This document shows, piece after piece, positions 17,051-26,245 of a stretch of 64,000 nt of DNA. Source of the DNA: Bacillus timonensis (GTDB lineage: Bacteria > Bacillota > Bacilli > Bacillales > Bacillaceae_L); NCBI GenBank assembly GCA_020171895.1, contig JAIVAN010000004.1:434001-498000 (forward strand). The letters run 5' to 3'. Positions within the stretch are counted from its first letter, which is position 1, and each line of letters begins with the position of its first letter. The translations under genes and the position numbers were made by a program. Below the pieces are notes generated by a model that saw nothing but the letters and a program-made list of their open reading frames with translations, did not search any database and was not told the DNA's origin.

Positions 17051-17089
17051 TCGACGTATGGAGAAGTCGAATTGATATTAAATAAGGAT

Positions 17090-17124
17090 AAAAGACAAAC
17101 ATCATAGAGGTGCTTGTCTTTTTT
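17090..17124. terminator. Intrinsic terminator between converging genes
   Basis: AAAAGACAA (17090-17098) with TTGTCTTTT (17114-17122), then T and A runs usable in both directions. Confidence 0.75.
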
Positions 17125-17152
17125 AAAAAATTCAAGATGCTGATTCTTACCT

Positions 17153-17650
17153 TTAATAAGCACCCTGTGAATACGTTAATTCGTAGCTATGTGTATAAAT
17201 TTCAATTAAATTTCCAAATGGGTCTTCGCAATAGACCATTTTGAATGGTTTTTCATTCGGATAGTATTCACGAATTGGCATTCGTTGTTTACCACCGTGA
17301 GCGACAATTTTTTCAGCAAGTCCTTCAATATCAGGATCTTGTACGCAAAAATGGAAGATGCCTGTTTTCCAAAATTCAAAGTTATTTTCTGGTGTTTCAT
17401 TTCCTGGGAATTCAAAAATCTCGACGCCCACTTTATCAGAAGTTGCTAAGTGAGCAATCTTAAAGCTTCCCCATCCTTTTCCAAATACATCTGTGCACAT
17501 TTGTCCTATAGGACTATCATCCTCGATTATTTCTGAAGGTTCCATTATTACATACCATCCCAATACTTCTGTATAGAACGCTACAGCCTTGTCTACATCC
17601 GGTACGGATAATCCAATATGTGAGAATGAACGTGGATATGGTTTAGTCAT
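17153..17650 (-). CDS. VOC-family (glyoxalase/dioxygenase-fold) protein
   Basis: A 165-residue vicinal-oxygen-chelate protein. It begins with the family pattern FSHIGLSVPDVDKAVAFYTEVLGW, where the His is the first metal ligand; FHFCVQDPDIEGLAEKI opens the second half and YCEDPFGNLIEIY supplies the Glu ligand. The fold binds a metal and acts on small molecules, for example in glyoxal detoxification, ring cleavage or antibiotic resistance. It is divergent from an HxlR regulator, which probably controls it. Minus-strand AAAGGAGAAG precedes the ATG. Confidence 0.85.
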   Translation of the reverse strand: MTKPYPRSFSHIGLSVPDVDKAVAFYTEVLGWYVIMEPSEIIEDDSPIGQMCTDVFGKGWGSFKIAHLATSDKVGVEIFEFPGNETPENNFEFWKTGIFHFCVQDPDIEGLAEKIVAHGGKQRMPIREYYPNEKPFKMVYCEDPFGNLIEIYTHSYELTYSQGAY

Positions 17651-17811
17651 TTTTATCTTCTCCTTTGGGTAAAAGTTATTTTATTAGTATAATAATAAGA
17701 GGTTGAAATGAATAGACGGCACTTTTTTGTAACCAGGTACCTCTTTAGTAACCTCGTTAAAAAAAGACTTTACTAGTATGTCCAAACTTTCATAGAAATG
17801 GAGGAAGAACG

Positions 17812-18126
17812 TTGAAAACGACTAAATACAATGTGCCAGTTGAAGCTACATTGGAAGTAATTGGTGGGAAATGGAAAGTTGTCATTTTATGTTTGTTAAA
17901 AGAGGAGAACAAACGCTTTAGTGAACTTCAAAGAGCAATGCCTGCTATCACCAAAAAGATGCTTTCACAGCAATTAAAAGAATTAGAAAATGATGGAATA
18001 ATTAATCGGAAAGTTTTCGATGAAGTACCTCCAAAAGTACAATATTCTCTTAGTGAAGAAGGAGAAAGCTTACGAGAAATCTTAAATTTAATGTGTGCAT
18101 GGGGAGCTAGAAAGATAGATGATTAG
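17812..18126 (+). CDS. HxlR-family winged-helix regulator
   Basis: A 104-residue HxlR/MarR-like repressor or activator. The family signature is complete: VEATLEVIGGKWKVVILCLL, then RFSELQRAMPAITKKMLSQQ (recognition helix) and the wing with PPKVQYSLSEEGESL. HxlR proteins respond to aldehydes or redox signals and usually regulate a divergent gene; here that is the VOC gene, 161 bp away. The start is TTG 17812 with GGAGGA upstream. Confidence 0.9.
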   Translation: MKTTKYNVPVEATLEVIGGKWKVVILCLLKEENKRFSELQRAMPAITKKMLSQQLKELENDGIINRKVFDEVPPKVQYSLSEEGESLREILNLMCAWGARKIDD

Positions 18127-18211
18127 AAACAATGTGGAAAGTGAGGATGATAATGCTACTTAAAAGAAACTCTTTAATTGACTTCTGGTTCATAAAAAAA
18201 TCATGAAACTA

Positions 18212-18248
18212 TAGAAAGCCATGTAATTTTTTTTTACACGGCTTTTCC
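18212..18248. terminator. Bidirectional terminator
   Basis: AAAGCCATGTAA pairs with TTACACGGCTTT (one G-U) around a T-run, with outer A/T arms. It lies between the HxlR gene and the leftward genes. Confidence 0.7.
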
Positions 18249-18255
18249 AAGTTTC

Positions 18256-18438
18256 CTATAGAGTTGATATCCTAATAAAAAATAATACTATCAAAGTAAG
18301 AATATATACTGTCATAAGCAGAAAGAATTTCGATAAAATGATATAGTTATGACTTTTCTTCTTCCTCGTGTATAACCAACCTATAAAATAGAATAGTGGT
18401 AATGATAATACCATTAAGACAATGATCAATGTAATCAC
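18256..18438 (-). CDS. Possible small membrane protein
   Basis: A 60-codon frame giving two hydrophobic helices (ITLIIVLMVLSLPLFYFIGW and a second near the C-terminus) joined by a basic loop (TRKKKSHN). The start would be GTG at 18438 or TTG nine bases further in; the latter has GGGTGAT upstream. The terminator at 18212 suits its 3' end. Composition and hydrophobic pattern make it plausible, but it has no recognised family. Confidence 0.4.
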   Translation of the reverse strand: MITLIIVLMVLSLPLFYFIGWLYTRKKKSHNYIILSKFFLLMTVYILTLIVLFFIRISTL

Positions 18439-18544
18439 CCTATAGAATTAGTAGTTATTATTTTTATGAAGTTGATGACTTATGTGAAGTTTAAAAAGAA
18501 CCTTTAGTAGCGAAAATGAGATGAGAAGTACAGTCACTATCAAA

Positions 18545-18961
18545 CTACTTTTTAATCACCTCTATTCCTAACGCCCTCATAACCTCTTTAACATGAATAT
18601 CGTCTGCCATTTTCTTCATTGGTTGCCATTTGACTTCTTTTAACACTTGGTGATCCTTTGGTAGTTCAGGATCAAATCCTAAAGTTGGAGCGTCACTGTT
18701 TGGCATGGGTTCTACCAAGTAGCATTTTTCAATTCCGCCCTCATATTGACTTGTAAATAAATGTTTAACCACCTTCACGTTCAATTGTACTTCCTCTAGC
18801 ACTTCTCGTATGACAGCATCTTCAAAACTCTCACCATTTTCAAGTCCACCACCGGGTAACGTCCAAAACTCCTTTTCTCCATCAACAATGCGTACCATCA
18901 GAATATTGTCATTTTGAATTAAAGTTGCAAAGGCTCTTGGTCTGTCGTTCATCTCTGTCAC
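18545..18961 (-). CDS. Nudix hydrolase
   Basis: A 138-residue Nudix-fold pyrophosphohydrolase acting on a nucleoside diphosphate linked to X. The Nudix box is readable as GGGLENGESFEDAV followed by IREVLEEVQL, with the REVLEE catalytic helix intact. The last Gly of the consensus is Gln here, a tolerated change. The N-terminus RPRAFATLIQNDNILMVR is the usual first strand. The substrate is unknown. The ATG is preceded on the minus strand by a GAGGTGACAG site. Confidence 0.9.
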   Translation of the reverse strand: MTEMNDRPRAFATLIQNDNILMVRIVDGEKEFWTLPGGGLENGESFEDAVIREVLEEVQLNVKVVKHLFTSQYEGGIEKCYLVEPMPNSDAPTLGFDPELPKDHQVLKEVKWQPMKKMADDIHVKEVMRALGIEVIKK

Positions 18962-19140
18962 CTCGATATCAAAGCAATATATTTATTGTGATCCTACCTT
19001 TTTCCTAATAGAATCTATTTTATTATAATGATATGCTTTAAAAGTAGATACCAAAATATGTTAATGTGAGTAATAAGTTTTTAACATGTGAAAAAGATAG
19101 ATTAAATAAAGAAGCGAGACAATTGAGGTGTTTTATGGGG

Positions 19141-19177
19141 AAGTTGGGCTGCCGAGGATTCTCGACAGCCCAAACTT
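19141..19177. terminator. Strong hairpin, probable terminator of the leftward operon
   Basis: GTTGGGCTGCCGAG (about 19146-19159) pairs with CTCGACAGCCCAAAC (about 19162-19176) with few mismatches. It sits directly after the stop of the 113-residue membrane protein gene on the minus strand. Confidence 0.65.
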
Positions 19178-19178
19178 T

Positions 19179-19520
19179 TCAAGTTAACCTTCCTGCATGT
19201 AATGCTTTAGTGTAGTTATAAAATACACTTATAACTACAACGAAAAAAATCACTTGCTTAATAAATACGTCTACATTAACATTTGAAAAAATCAATAAGA
19301 CTAAGCCTACGATGACAATAATATCAATTAGAGAAATTTTCAATCTCATGTCAGGACGAATTAAGCGATTTTTAAACAAGGCAAACACTCCACCAATCAA
19401 TAACAAAAGGAGCCAAAGTAAATATAAATCTTGATTTATAGTGTACCCAAACAAAGGAATATAAAGGAGAGCATATGTCCAATTTGAAATTTTAAGTAAT
19501 TTTTGTGTGTTTTCTTTCAA
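19179..19520 (-). CDS. Small membrane protein, possible immunity protein
   Basis: A 113-residue protein with four predicted helices: WTYALLYIPLFGYTI, LYLLWLLLLLIGGVFALF, IIVIVGLVLLIF and QVIFFVVVISVFY. No family is recognised. It lies 29 bases downstream of the interrupted secreted gene and is surely in its operon. Small polytopic proteins in this position often give immunity to the bacteriocin encoded upstream, so immunity is a context-based guess. Confidence 0.55.
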   Translation of the reverse strand: MKENTQKLLKISNWTYALLYIPLFGYTINQDLYLLWLLLLLIGGVFALFKNRLIRPDMRLKISLIDIIVIVGLVLLIFSNVNVDVFIKQVIFFVVVISVFYNYTKALHAGRLT

Positions 19521-19549
19521 GTGATGTGTACCTCCTTATCAGCAGTTGA

Positions 19550-20257
19550 TTACCAAGTGCCTTGAGTATAATTAGGGAATGGCCCATTCCAATTAACTCC
19601 AATATAGATACCTTGCTTTCTGATTTCTGCTTGTAAGATTAAATAACATAGATTAACTAAAGTAGCAGTTCCAATGATAGTTAAAACTAAAGATATCGTT
19701 GAACCTACAGGTCCACCTAATAAAAATGCCACACTGTTAAGTGCTGCTCCTAAAGCAACTGGTCCAGCAGCTGCAGCTGCAAAATACATCCTAACTTCTC
19801 CGTGCGTAAAATAAACTTTCCAATTTTTCACTGAAACTTGTGGAGTAACAATATTATCTCCTGATAGTTTATTAACATTTTGAGGAGCTAATACTACATC
19901 ACTAGAAATACCTTTGGTTATTTCTTTAGTATTTGCATCAGAAATTACATTTTTTAAATCTTCAACAAATGTATTATCTACACCGTATTTATTCTTTAAA
20001 TACATATTGTCATCATTTAAAAGTATCATGTTTCCTGCTTCATCAGTTGAAAGTTAATCCATAATTCCACTAGTTGTATAGATTTCCAAGAAGTTCTCTG
20101 TATAATCGTCTAACTCAACTACAAGTCCATCAACGGGGTGAATTGATCCTCTTACTGGAATTTTTCTTTCTGTTTCTAAACCATTTGCATAAGCCGGAGA
20201 CACAAAAGCGAAAGCCATTAACAAGGATAAACTAAAAAAAAATATTTTTTTTAACAA
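19550..20257 (-). pseudogene. Secreted bacteriocin-like protein gene interrupted by one in-frame stop
   Basis: Two coding pieces, 20257-20054 (67 aa) and 20029-19550 (159 aa), are in the same frame. They are separated only by TAA at 20056-20054 and eight sense codons (LSTDEAGN). Joined, they make a protein of about 235 residues: TTG start after AGGGAGGGA, signal peptide of about 24 residues ending AYA, a polar proregion, and a Gly/Ala-rich hydrophobic region (AAAAAGPVALGAALNSVAFL, then GGPVGSTISLVLTIIG). The C-terminus is aromatic (NWNGPFPNYTQGTW). The hydrophobic C-terminal part looks like a membrane-active peptide. A single C-to-T change of CAA, or a similar point change, would explain the stop. 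Confidence 0.6.
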
Positions 20258-20679
20258 AATCCCTCCCTAGTAGTTTAATACAAATTCTACAAATACAAAG
20301 AAATACCCTTTCTTTTATTCAAAAAAATGAAAATAGACCCTTTGTTTTGGGGATGGGGGCTGGCTCGGGGTGTGGGGATGAGACCCCACGGTCTTATTGC
20401 ATAGCTGGACTATGAGTAAAGGAATATTTCGGACGGATGACTAGGCGGTTTTTGGCGGTATGATGGTCAGAGCAAGCCGATCCTTCGAGTTCCTAGTTTT
20501 AGGTCTTTCAAGGGTGGATAAAAATGGGTGCTTTTCTTTTGTTGAAAACGACAAGGAGAGGCACCTATTTTTCTGTTCTCAACAATGTGACATATGCTAA
20601 ACTTTATTTATCATATTTTACCATTTTCTTAACCTACTATATTTAAAATAGAGAACTGTAATAAGGATGTGTAGAAAAA
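20258..20679. other. Intergenic stretch with a GC-richer block and hairpin
   Basis: No gene is visible in these 422 bp. The block from about 20340 to 20520 is clearly G-rich compared with its flanks (for example GGGGATGGGGGCTGG) and looks like a relic of imported or repeat DNA. AAAATGGGTGC (20521-20531) pairs with GCACCTATTTT (20561-20571), a possible terminator. I cannot identify the source. Confidence 0.4.
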
Positions 20680-21321
20680 ATGAATAATAGACATCTATTT
20701 TTGTTTGGTGGAAGTCCTCCTTTTGGTAAGCACCTTGGAAAGACATTTTCAGATTTAGCTTTAAATCAAAAAGGTAAAGTAGCAGTCCTATTTGTGTTAA
20801 GAGATGGATGGCAAGCTTATATGCCAAAATATACGATTATTTTAGAGCAAAATGAAATTTCCAACTTTGTTTATATCCCTCTACTCGAACAACAAGAAGA
20901 TTCTCATCTTGATGAGTTGAGTTCTTGTACAGGGATCATAATTTGCGGTGGAGACACTGAGTTATATCATAGATTTATTGTTGGTACTGATATAGGAGAG
21001 CAGGTCAGAAGAATGTATGAGAGAGGTGTGCCAATCGCAGGATTTTCCGCAGGAGCATTAATTAGTCCTGAGAATTGTGTCATACCTCCAGTAGACAACG
21101 TGGAAGGAAAACAGTTATTTCTTCCTGGATTAGGGCTTATTCAAGATTGTGTAATTAGTGTTCATTATTCTAAATGGAGCGAAGAAGCAAATTTAAAAGC
21201 GGCTATTTCTAAGATAGGTGTTTCTAAAGGATATGGGATTGATGATGACGAGGGTTTGTATTTTATGAACGAAAATCTTGTAGATAGTGAAGGGGGAAAA
21301 TATTATGTATTTAATGGATAA
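20680..21321 (+). CDS. Peptidase S51 / type 1 glutamine amidotransferase-like protein
   Basis: A 213-residue protein of the peptidase E (S51) fold. It shows the early FLFGGSPPFGKHLG loop, IIICGGDTELYHR, and the nucleophile elbow IAGFSAGALISPEN with the catalytic Ser. This matches dipeptidase E/cyanophycinase-like proteins that Bacillus genomes carry as single genes. Asp-X dipeptidase activity is possible but unproven. The ATG lies some 16 bases after a weak AAGGATG. It is monocistronic. Confidence 0.75.
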   Translation: MNNRHLFLFGGSPPFGKHLGKTFSDLALNQKGKVAVLFVLRDGWQAYMPKYTIILEQNEISNFVYIPLLEQQEDSHLDELSSCTGIIICGGDTELYHRFIVGTDIGEQVRRMYERGVPIAGFSAGALISPENCVIPPVDNVEGKQLFLPGLGLIQDCVISVHYSKWSEEANLKAAISKIGVSKGYGIDDDEGLYFMNENLVDSEGGKYYVFNG

Positions 21322-21462
21322 ACCAGTAAAAAAGTTAGTTTAACGTTTCATAACAGAATGGAATGACTCAATTGTTCAATCATTCTTACCCTAGTATCTC
21401 AGTATGTTGATGGTCCTTTTACCTTAATGGAAAAGGTTTTTATATGGAAATGAGGTGTTATA

Positions 21463-22380
21463 TTGACTAGCCAAATCAATTACTGGAAAACACGCGAAGG
21501 ATTAATGAGTGAATCCGTATGGCTTTCCAAAGGAATAAGTCTCTACAAGCTACTGTTACAGGAACATCCTGATAATATTGAAGCAAAAACAGAGCTTGCG
21601 AAGTTATTAGTCCGTAGTGGTACGGATGAGAAGATGAAGTATGTTAACCTCTTAAAAGCAAAAGAACTGTTTGAAGAGGTTATCGCGCTTTTCCCTCATA
21701 ATGCAGAAGCCTTATATAGACTAGGTCATATTAGCTTTGAGGAACATGAGTATGAAAAAAGCATAAAGTACTTTGAAGAAGCAGTTGAACTTCCTTTGTC
21801 AGACATAAGAATGTTTCGAGCTTACTCTACGATTAGCAAGGCGCATTTCCAACAAAGGAATTTTGAAGAATCACTGTCTTTCTTGAATCTAGCAAAAGAA
21901 GTGGATACTGAACGTAATTTTACATTAGAAGTAAGTGAATTAGAGAGTTTAATCAATCAGGATGGAGTTCGTAAAAGGTTGATAAGGTATTCAGACGGAG
22001 TTAGTGATTTTTTAACAGTTGAGCAATCAGAACAAGAAAAGTCTGAAACGGCTTTAAATGATGAAGCAGAGCTAGACCTAAGTCACTTTCATCCTACTTT
22101 TACTGGGCCAGCGGGTGAGGAAAGGTTGGAAAGAAAGGAAGCAGAAATATTAAGCTATTTAATTGAACGAGATACTAGGTATATAAGTAAAGAAGAGTTA
22201 CTAGTCATTTGGGACGAAGATGAACAGCCTGAGGTTAATACAATAAAATCTTATATTTCAAAAATAAAGACGAAGCTACGGAGATGTTTTTCAGAAGATG
22301 TTGAGACGATCTCAACAAAAAGAGGCCATGGATACAAATGGACGTGTGAAGTGCCTACAAAAATCATGAAGATCCTGTAA
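21463..22380 (+). CDS. TPR protein with OmpR-type winged-helix domain
   Basis: A 305-residue protein combining tetratricopeptide repeats (about residues 40-175; NAEALYRLGHISFEEHEYEK is a clear repeat) with a C-terminal winged helix (about 205-300). The helix is of the OmpR/PhoB type, seen from EAEILSYLIERDTRYISKEE through TIKSYISKIKTKLRR to the wing ISTKRGHGYKW. TPR plus wHTH proteins act as transcription regulators sensing a protein or peptide partner. TTG start with GAGGTG upstream. A terminator follows. The target genes are unknown; ykqA directly downstream is one candidate. Confidence 0.75.
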   Translation: MTSQINYWKTREGLMSESVWLSKGISLYKLLLQEHPDNIEAKTELAKLLVRSGTDEKMKYVNLLKAKELFEEVIALFPHNAEALYRLGHISFEEHEYEKSIKYFEEAVELPLSDIRMFRAYSTISKAHFQQRNFEESLSFLNLAKEVDTERNFTLEVSELESLINQDGVRKRLIRYSDGVSDFLTVEQSEQEKSETALNDEAELDLSHFHPTFTGPAGEERLERKEAEILSYLIERDTRYISKEELLVIWDEDEQPEVNTIKSYISKIKTKLRRCFSEDVETISTKRGHGYKWTCEVPTKIMKIL

Positions 22381-22385
22381 GCAAG

Positions 22386-22413
22386 AAAGGTTGGGGGAAT
22401 CCCAACCTTTTTG
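22386..22413 (+). terminator. Intrinsic terminator
   Basis: AAAGGTTGGG (22386-22395) with CCCAACCTTT (22401-22410), then T-run. Confidence 0.85.
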
Positions 22414-22451
22414 TTCTATACTCCAATTAGAAACTAAAGGAGGAGATTAGG

Positions 22452-23324
22452 ATGATCAATGTATTTGTTTATGGCACGTTACGTAAAGGTGAAGGGAACC
22501 ACAGGTTGTTAGAAGGCGCGACATGTATGGCAGAACAGGCTTGGGCAATAGGGACCTTGTATGATACAGGATACGGATACCCAGCCATGAAGAGTGCGAA
22601 AAATTCTAGAGTATATGGTGAACTGTACTCGATAACAGAGAGTACATTAGCAGCACTTGACCAATTAGAAGGATTTACAGCTGGTGGTACACATAATTTA
22701 TATGAAAGAATTCAACAAACAGTTCATACAGACAAAGGTAGTGTGCTTGCATATTTGTATGTCGCAGCAACCGACCATTTGTGTCATAAACCTATTTCTT
22801 CTGGAGATTGGAAGGAATATAGGTTGACTACAAACGCAAGTGAGCACATTCTCTATTTTGCCTACGGTAGCTGTATGGATCAACAAAGATTCATAGAGCA
22901 TGGGGTCAGTCATTATTTTAAAGAGGTGATGGGTGTTGGTAGTTTACCGAACTATACACTTCGTTTTACGAGAAAGTCCACTTCAGATAACAAGGGGCGA
23001 GCGGACATAGTTGAAGAAGGTGGAATGGTAGAAGGGAAGGTGTATAAGATTCCAACTGAAGCTTTAAAAGAATACCTCTATTCACGTGAAGGAGCACCAT
23101 TCACGTACCGGGTTACGTTTGTAACCGTTGAGCTTCACGGAAGAAATGTTCAGGCTCTCACCTTTGTAGTAGTTGATAAAAAAGAAGAAATAGCACCACC
23201 ACATTGGTATGAAGAAGAAATTTTACGAGGCGCAAGTGGATATTTAACGACAGAGTATGTAGATAGAATAAAGAGACATATAGATTCATTGAAAAAACAA
23301 AAACAACAAATTTGGGGTATGTAA
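22452..23324 (+). CDS. ykqA: Two-domain gamma-glutamylcyclotransferase-like protein (YkqA type)
   Basis: A 290-residue tandem GGCT/AIG2-fold protein. The first domain starts NVFVYGTLRKGEGNHRLLEG, with the YGTLR substrate loop and catalytic Glu region LDQLEGF. The second starts LYFAYGSCMDQQRF, the YGS loop of the ChaC-like class. B. subtilis YkqA has the same two-domain layout. The likely chemistry is release of 5-oxoproline from gamma-glutamyl compounds; no substrate is proven. The ATG follows AAAGGAGGAGATTAGG. Its stop lies two bases from the next start. Confidence 0.8.
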   Translation: MINVFVYGTLRKGEGNHRLLEGATCMAEQAWAIGTLYDTGYGYPAMKSAKNSRVYGELYSITESTLAALDQLEGFTAGGTHNLYERIQQTVHTDKGSVLAYLYVAATDHLCHKPISSGDWKEYRLTTNASEHILYFAYGSCMDQQRFIEHGVSHYFKEVMGVGSLPNYTLRFTRKSTSDNKGRADIVEEGGMVEGKVYKIPTEALKEYLYSREGAPFTYRVTFVTVELHGRNVQALTFVVVDKKEEIAPPHWYEEEILRGASGYLTTEYVDRIKRHIDSLKKQKQQIWGM

Positions 23325-23325
23325 A

Positions 23326-23862
23326 ATGGCGACATTTACAGCACAAATATTAGTAGGCTCTAAACATCCGTACGATAGCGGGATAGCAACTATCTCACAC
23401 ACTCTCTACTTATCTGAAAATAGCAGACCAGCCTGGATACTAACAGGTACAGATATTCATGGTAGTCAGAAGCAACCTGACAAGAAAATGACTTGGATAC
23501 CAACACTAAAAAACATGCTAGAAGATGCACTTGTGATGATTGGCCTATACGTTCTAAAGGATGAAAAACTCCTAGCTATTGCCAATGCTCATTTCAAAAA
23601 CCCAAACAGTGACTTTATTGAGTTATACCGAGATATAGATTCAGAATCCTTGCAGGAATTGTACAAACAAGCCCGTTCTATTGAGAGTAAGCATAAAATT
23701 ATGGTCACTGTCTATCAAGGATCGACGATATTAAATCAGCTTTCTGTTTTAGAGAAGTATCACAATGATGTGGAAGTGTGTCAGTCGATTTTTAAGATGG
23801 AGTTTTCGGTTTGGAGTAGGGAAGTTGAGAGGGTGGGGGTGTTGGAAGAAGTGAAGATATAA
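23326..23862 (+). CDS. Hypothetical protein coupled to ykqA
   Basis: A 178-residue soluble protein I do not recognise. It begins MATFTAQILVGSKHPYDSGI and contains a pattern reading WIPTLKNMLEDALVMIGLYV. The ATG overlaps the region of the ykqA stop (TAAAATG), so translation is coupled and a functional link to YkqA is likely. No signal peptide or membrane segment. It ends before a GC hairpin that probably ends the transcript. Confidence 0.65.
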   Translation: MATFTAQILVGSKHPYDSGIATISHTLYLSENSRPAWILTGTDIHGSQKQPDKKMTWIPTLKNMLEDALVMIGLYVLKDEKLLAIANAHFKNPNSDFIELYRDIDSESLQELYKQARSIESKHKIMVTVYQGSTILNQLSVLEKYHNDVEVCQSIFKMEFSVWSREVERVGVLEEVKI

Positions 23863-23871
23863 TTTTGTAAT

Positions 23872-23911
23872 AGGGGACGATTCTATTGCATGTTAAACAA
23901 AAACGTCCCCT
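23872..23911 (+). terminator. Hairpin, probable terminator/repeat
   Basis: AGGGGACG (23872-23879) pairs perfectly with CGTCCCCT (23904-23911) around a 24-base loop. The sequence recalls the GGGACGGTTC repeat family, and no clear U-tract follows, so it could be a repeat rather than a terminator. Confidence 0.45.
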
Positions 23912-24339
23912 AATGCTTCTTTAAATTATATTCTATTTAATGATAAAAAAATTCTTTATATCTCTTAATAAATTCCCCTCTCCTCCAAGGTAAGAACTAC
24001 TCACTGTATATCAAGATACTTCTACCTTTATCAATATATATATCAATATCCCCTCCACGTATAAATGATGTTAATACCAAACATAAGCTTTTTAAAATTG
24101 ACTACAAGTATTTAGAAAACGGTCATTAAGTAAAAGGAGAGGGTATTAACAACTATATTTTTTCTATAATTTAACATAATAAATTGGTATAATATGTTAG
24201 TATTGTAAGAAGTATGTAGAATTTTAGATTAATATGGAAAAGATTAAAGTTGATTTTTTAAAAGTCGAGAGATATCTACAAACATTTTTAAATTATAAAA
24301 TTGAGTTAAGAATAAACAAATGATATAAGGAGAAAAGAT
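23912..24339 (+). promoter_or_regulatory. AT-rich entry region of the accessory island
   Basis: No gene is visible. The region is very AT-rich and holds a TATAAT at 24188-24193 preceded by TGG, which may be the promoter of the GHKL operon. No good -35 is seen. Composition changes here from the ordinary chromosome to the low-GC island that runs to about 36.4 kb. Confidence 0.35.
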
Positions 24340-26244
24340 ATGAATCATTTATGGCAATTTTCACCTATTCCAAATATTGAAGAGTCCAATTTTAATAAGA
24401 TACTAGAAAAATTTTATAACCTAGGAATAGCAGGGTTAGTTCGTGAAAATACTCAAAATTCCTTAGATGGAAGATTACATTCTTCAAATGAGCCTGTAGT
24501 TTTAACGATTAAAACCGGTAATATCAAAAAGGAATTTATTCCTGGTATTGATGAAGTAAAAAAGAGAGTATCTAGTTTAAAAGGACACAATCATTACACA
24601 AAAGAAACAATTGAACATATGAAAAATAAAATGAATCAAGACGAAGTAGCATATATCTCATTTGAAGATTCTAATACGAGAGGGCTAAAAGGAGCAAAAA
24701 ATGGTCAAAGTGAATCGAAGGAAGATACATGGGCTATTTATGCGTACAACAAAGGTGTACACTCCGAAGAGGAAGATGAAGCGATTGAAAATTCTAGAGG
24801 TGGTTCACACGGAGTTGGTAAAATCGCATCAAATGCAGCTTCTGACCTTCATTTAATGTACTTTGCAAACTGTGATGAGGAAGGAAATCAGCATCTTGGA
24901 GGCACAGTACAACTAATAGAACATAAATATAACGAACAAAGCTATCGGTCATCAGGTTATTTTACTGATATTAAATATATAGATACAAACAAAACAAAAT
25001 TCTATCCTTTTGAAAATACGTTCCATGAAGTATTTGAAAAGAAAACAAGAGGTTTAAAGATTATCATTCCTTTTTTGAGAGAACAATTTAATGATGAGAA
25101 AGAAATAATCAAAAGTATATGTGATAGTTTCTTTATTTCAATATTGGAAAAAAAGTTAGTAGTTATTGTCAATGGAAAAGAGATTAGTAGTGAAACAATT
25201 AAAGACTACGTATTCACTGAGAAATACTATAATCAAAATTTAGAAGAAATGAAACACGAATTTACCCCGTTGTACTTAGAAACCTATCTTAATCAAGAAC
25301 CTGTACCTTTAAAAATATCAAATGGAGTAAATGATTTTACGTTTAACCTTTATTTCCGTTACGACGAGAGAATTCCTAAAGGAAGAGTTGCGATCGTTAG
25401 AACAATTGGAATGAAAATTGAAGATAAGAAGATAAAAAATAATGCGAATAAGCCATTTAATGCAGTATTAGTTGCAGGGAAAAATGAAGATGGATACTTA
25501 AAGTCCTTGGAAAACGAATCACACACTGAGCTAGCATTTGATCATATTAAAGATCAGCAACTTCAAAAAAATGCGAAAAAATTTATTAATAACTTATCAA
25601 AAGAAATAACAAAGGTGATAGAGGAATCTATTAAGAAGAATAATCCGACTGACGGGTTAATAAATACAAAAGATATTTTATATTTAGTTGAGAACCAATT
25701 TAAACAAGATCTTGCAAGTGCAATGGCTACAGTGAAAATTAACAAAGGAAAGTCGGTAGTTAAAGTAGCTATAGATCCTCCTAAGAAAAAGAAGAAGGAC
25801 AAGAAATCACCTGGAACAGGAAAACCAAAAAATCCAGACGATGAACCTAAGCGTATTAGGAAAGTTAAACCAAAAGGTGATCCATCTGATGAAGGTGAAA
25901 AGAAAACTAGATATAGTGCTCATCCTGATATTGTAGAAAGATTACTCATAGGTGAAAAAGAGTTTGTTAAGTTTGATTTCACGAGCTCAAAGGAAATAAG
26001 TAATGAGAAATCATGTAATATCTCACTAGCAGTCGTAGATGGCATGGGAGCAGAGTATTCCAATGAATTTAATGTAGTTGATAATTACAGATGTGTCATT
26101 GATCGAACCACTGGTAAACAGTGCAAAATTGAAAATAATGTGATTAAGGACGTTGAAATAGACCAAGGGGTGGCACAATTACAGCTTGAGTTGAATAATA
26201 GCGTCAATAATGCTCTGAAATTTGTTTACTATATAGAGGTGTAA
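24340..26244 (+). CDS. GHKL-fold ATPase, first gene of a three-gene operon
   Basis: A 634-residue protein with a GHKL (Hsp90/MutL-type) ATP-binding fold in its first 250 residues. The N-box is VRENTQNSLDG (Glu36, Asn40), the second motif is FEDSNTRGLKG (Asp110, Gly115), and the lid is SRGGSHGVGKIASNAASDL (residues 152-170). A middle domain follows to about 470, then a Lys/Pro-rich linker (about 475-520) and a beta-rich C-terminal domain. Proteins of this class (MutL- and MORC-like) act in DNA repair and phage defence, as ATP-driven clamps. The two following genes are packed against it and unique to this locus in the window. The precise system is unknown to me. Confidence 0.75.
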   Translation: MNHLWQFSPIPNIEESNFNKILEKFYNLGIAGLVRENTQNSLDGRLHSSNEPVVLTIKTGNIKKEFIPGIDEVKKRVSSLKGHNHYTKETIEHMKNKMNQDEVAYISFEDSNTRGLKGAKNGQSESKEDTWAIYAYNKGVHSEEEDEAIENSRGGSHGVGKIASNAASDLHLMYFANCDEEGNQHLGGTVQLIEHKYNEQSYRSSGYFTDIKYIDTNKTKFYPFENTFHEVFEKKTRGLKIIIPFLREQFNDEKEIIKSICDSFFISILEKKLVVIVNGKEISSETIKDYVFTEKYYNQNLEEMKHEFTPLYLETYLNQEPVPLKISNGVNDFTFNLYFRYDERIPKGRVAIVRTIGMKIEDKKIKNNANKPFNAVLVAGKNEDGYLKSLENESHTELAFDHIKDQQLQKNAKKFINNLSKEITKVIEESIKKNNPTDGLINTKDILYLVENQFKQDLASAMATVKINKGKSVVKVAIDPPKKKKKDKKSPGTGKPKNPDDEPKRIRKVKPKGDPSDEGEKKTRYSAHPDIVERLLIGEKEFVKFDFTSSKEISNEKSCNISLAVVDGMGAEYSNEFNVVDNYRCVIDRTTGKQCKIENNVIKDVEIDQGVAQLQLELNNSVNNALKFVYYIEV

Positions 26245-26245
26245 A

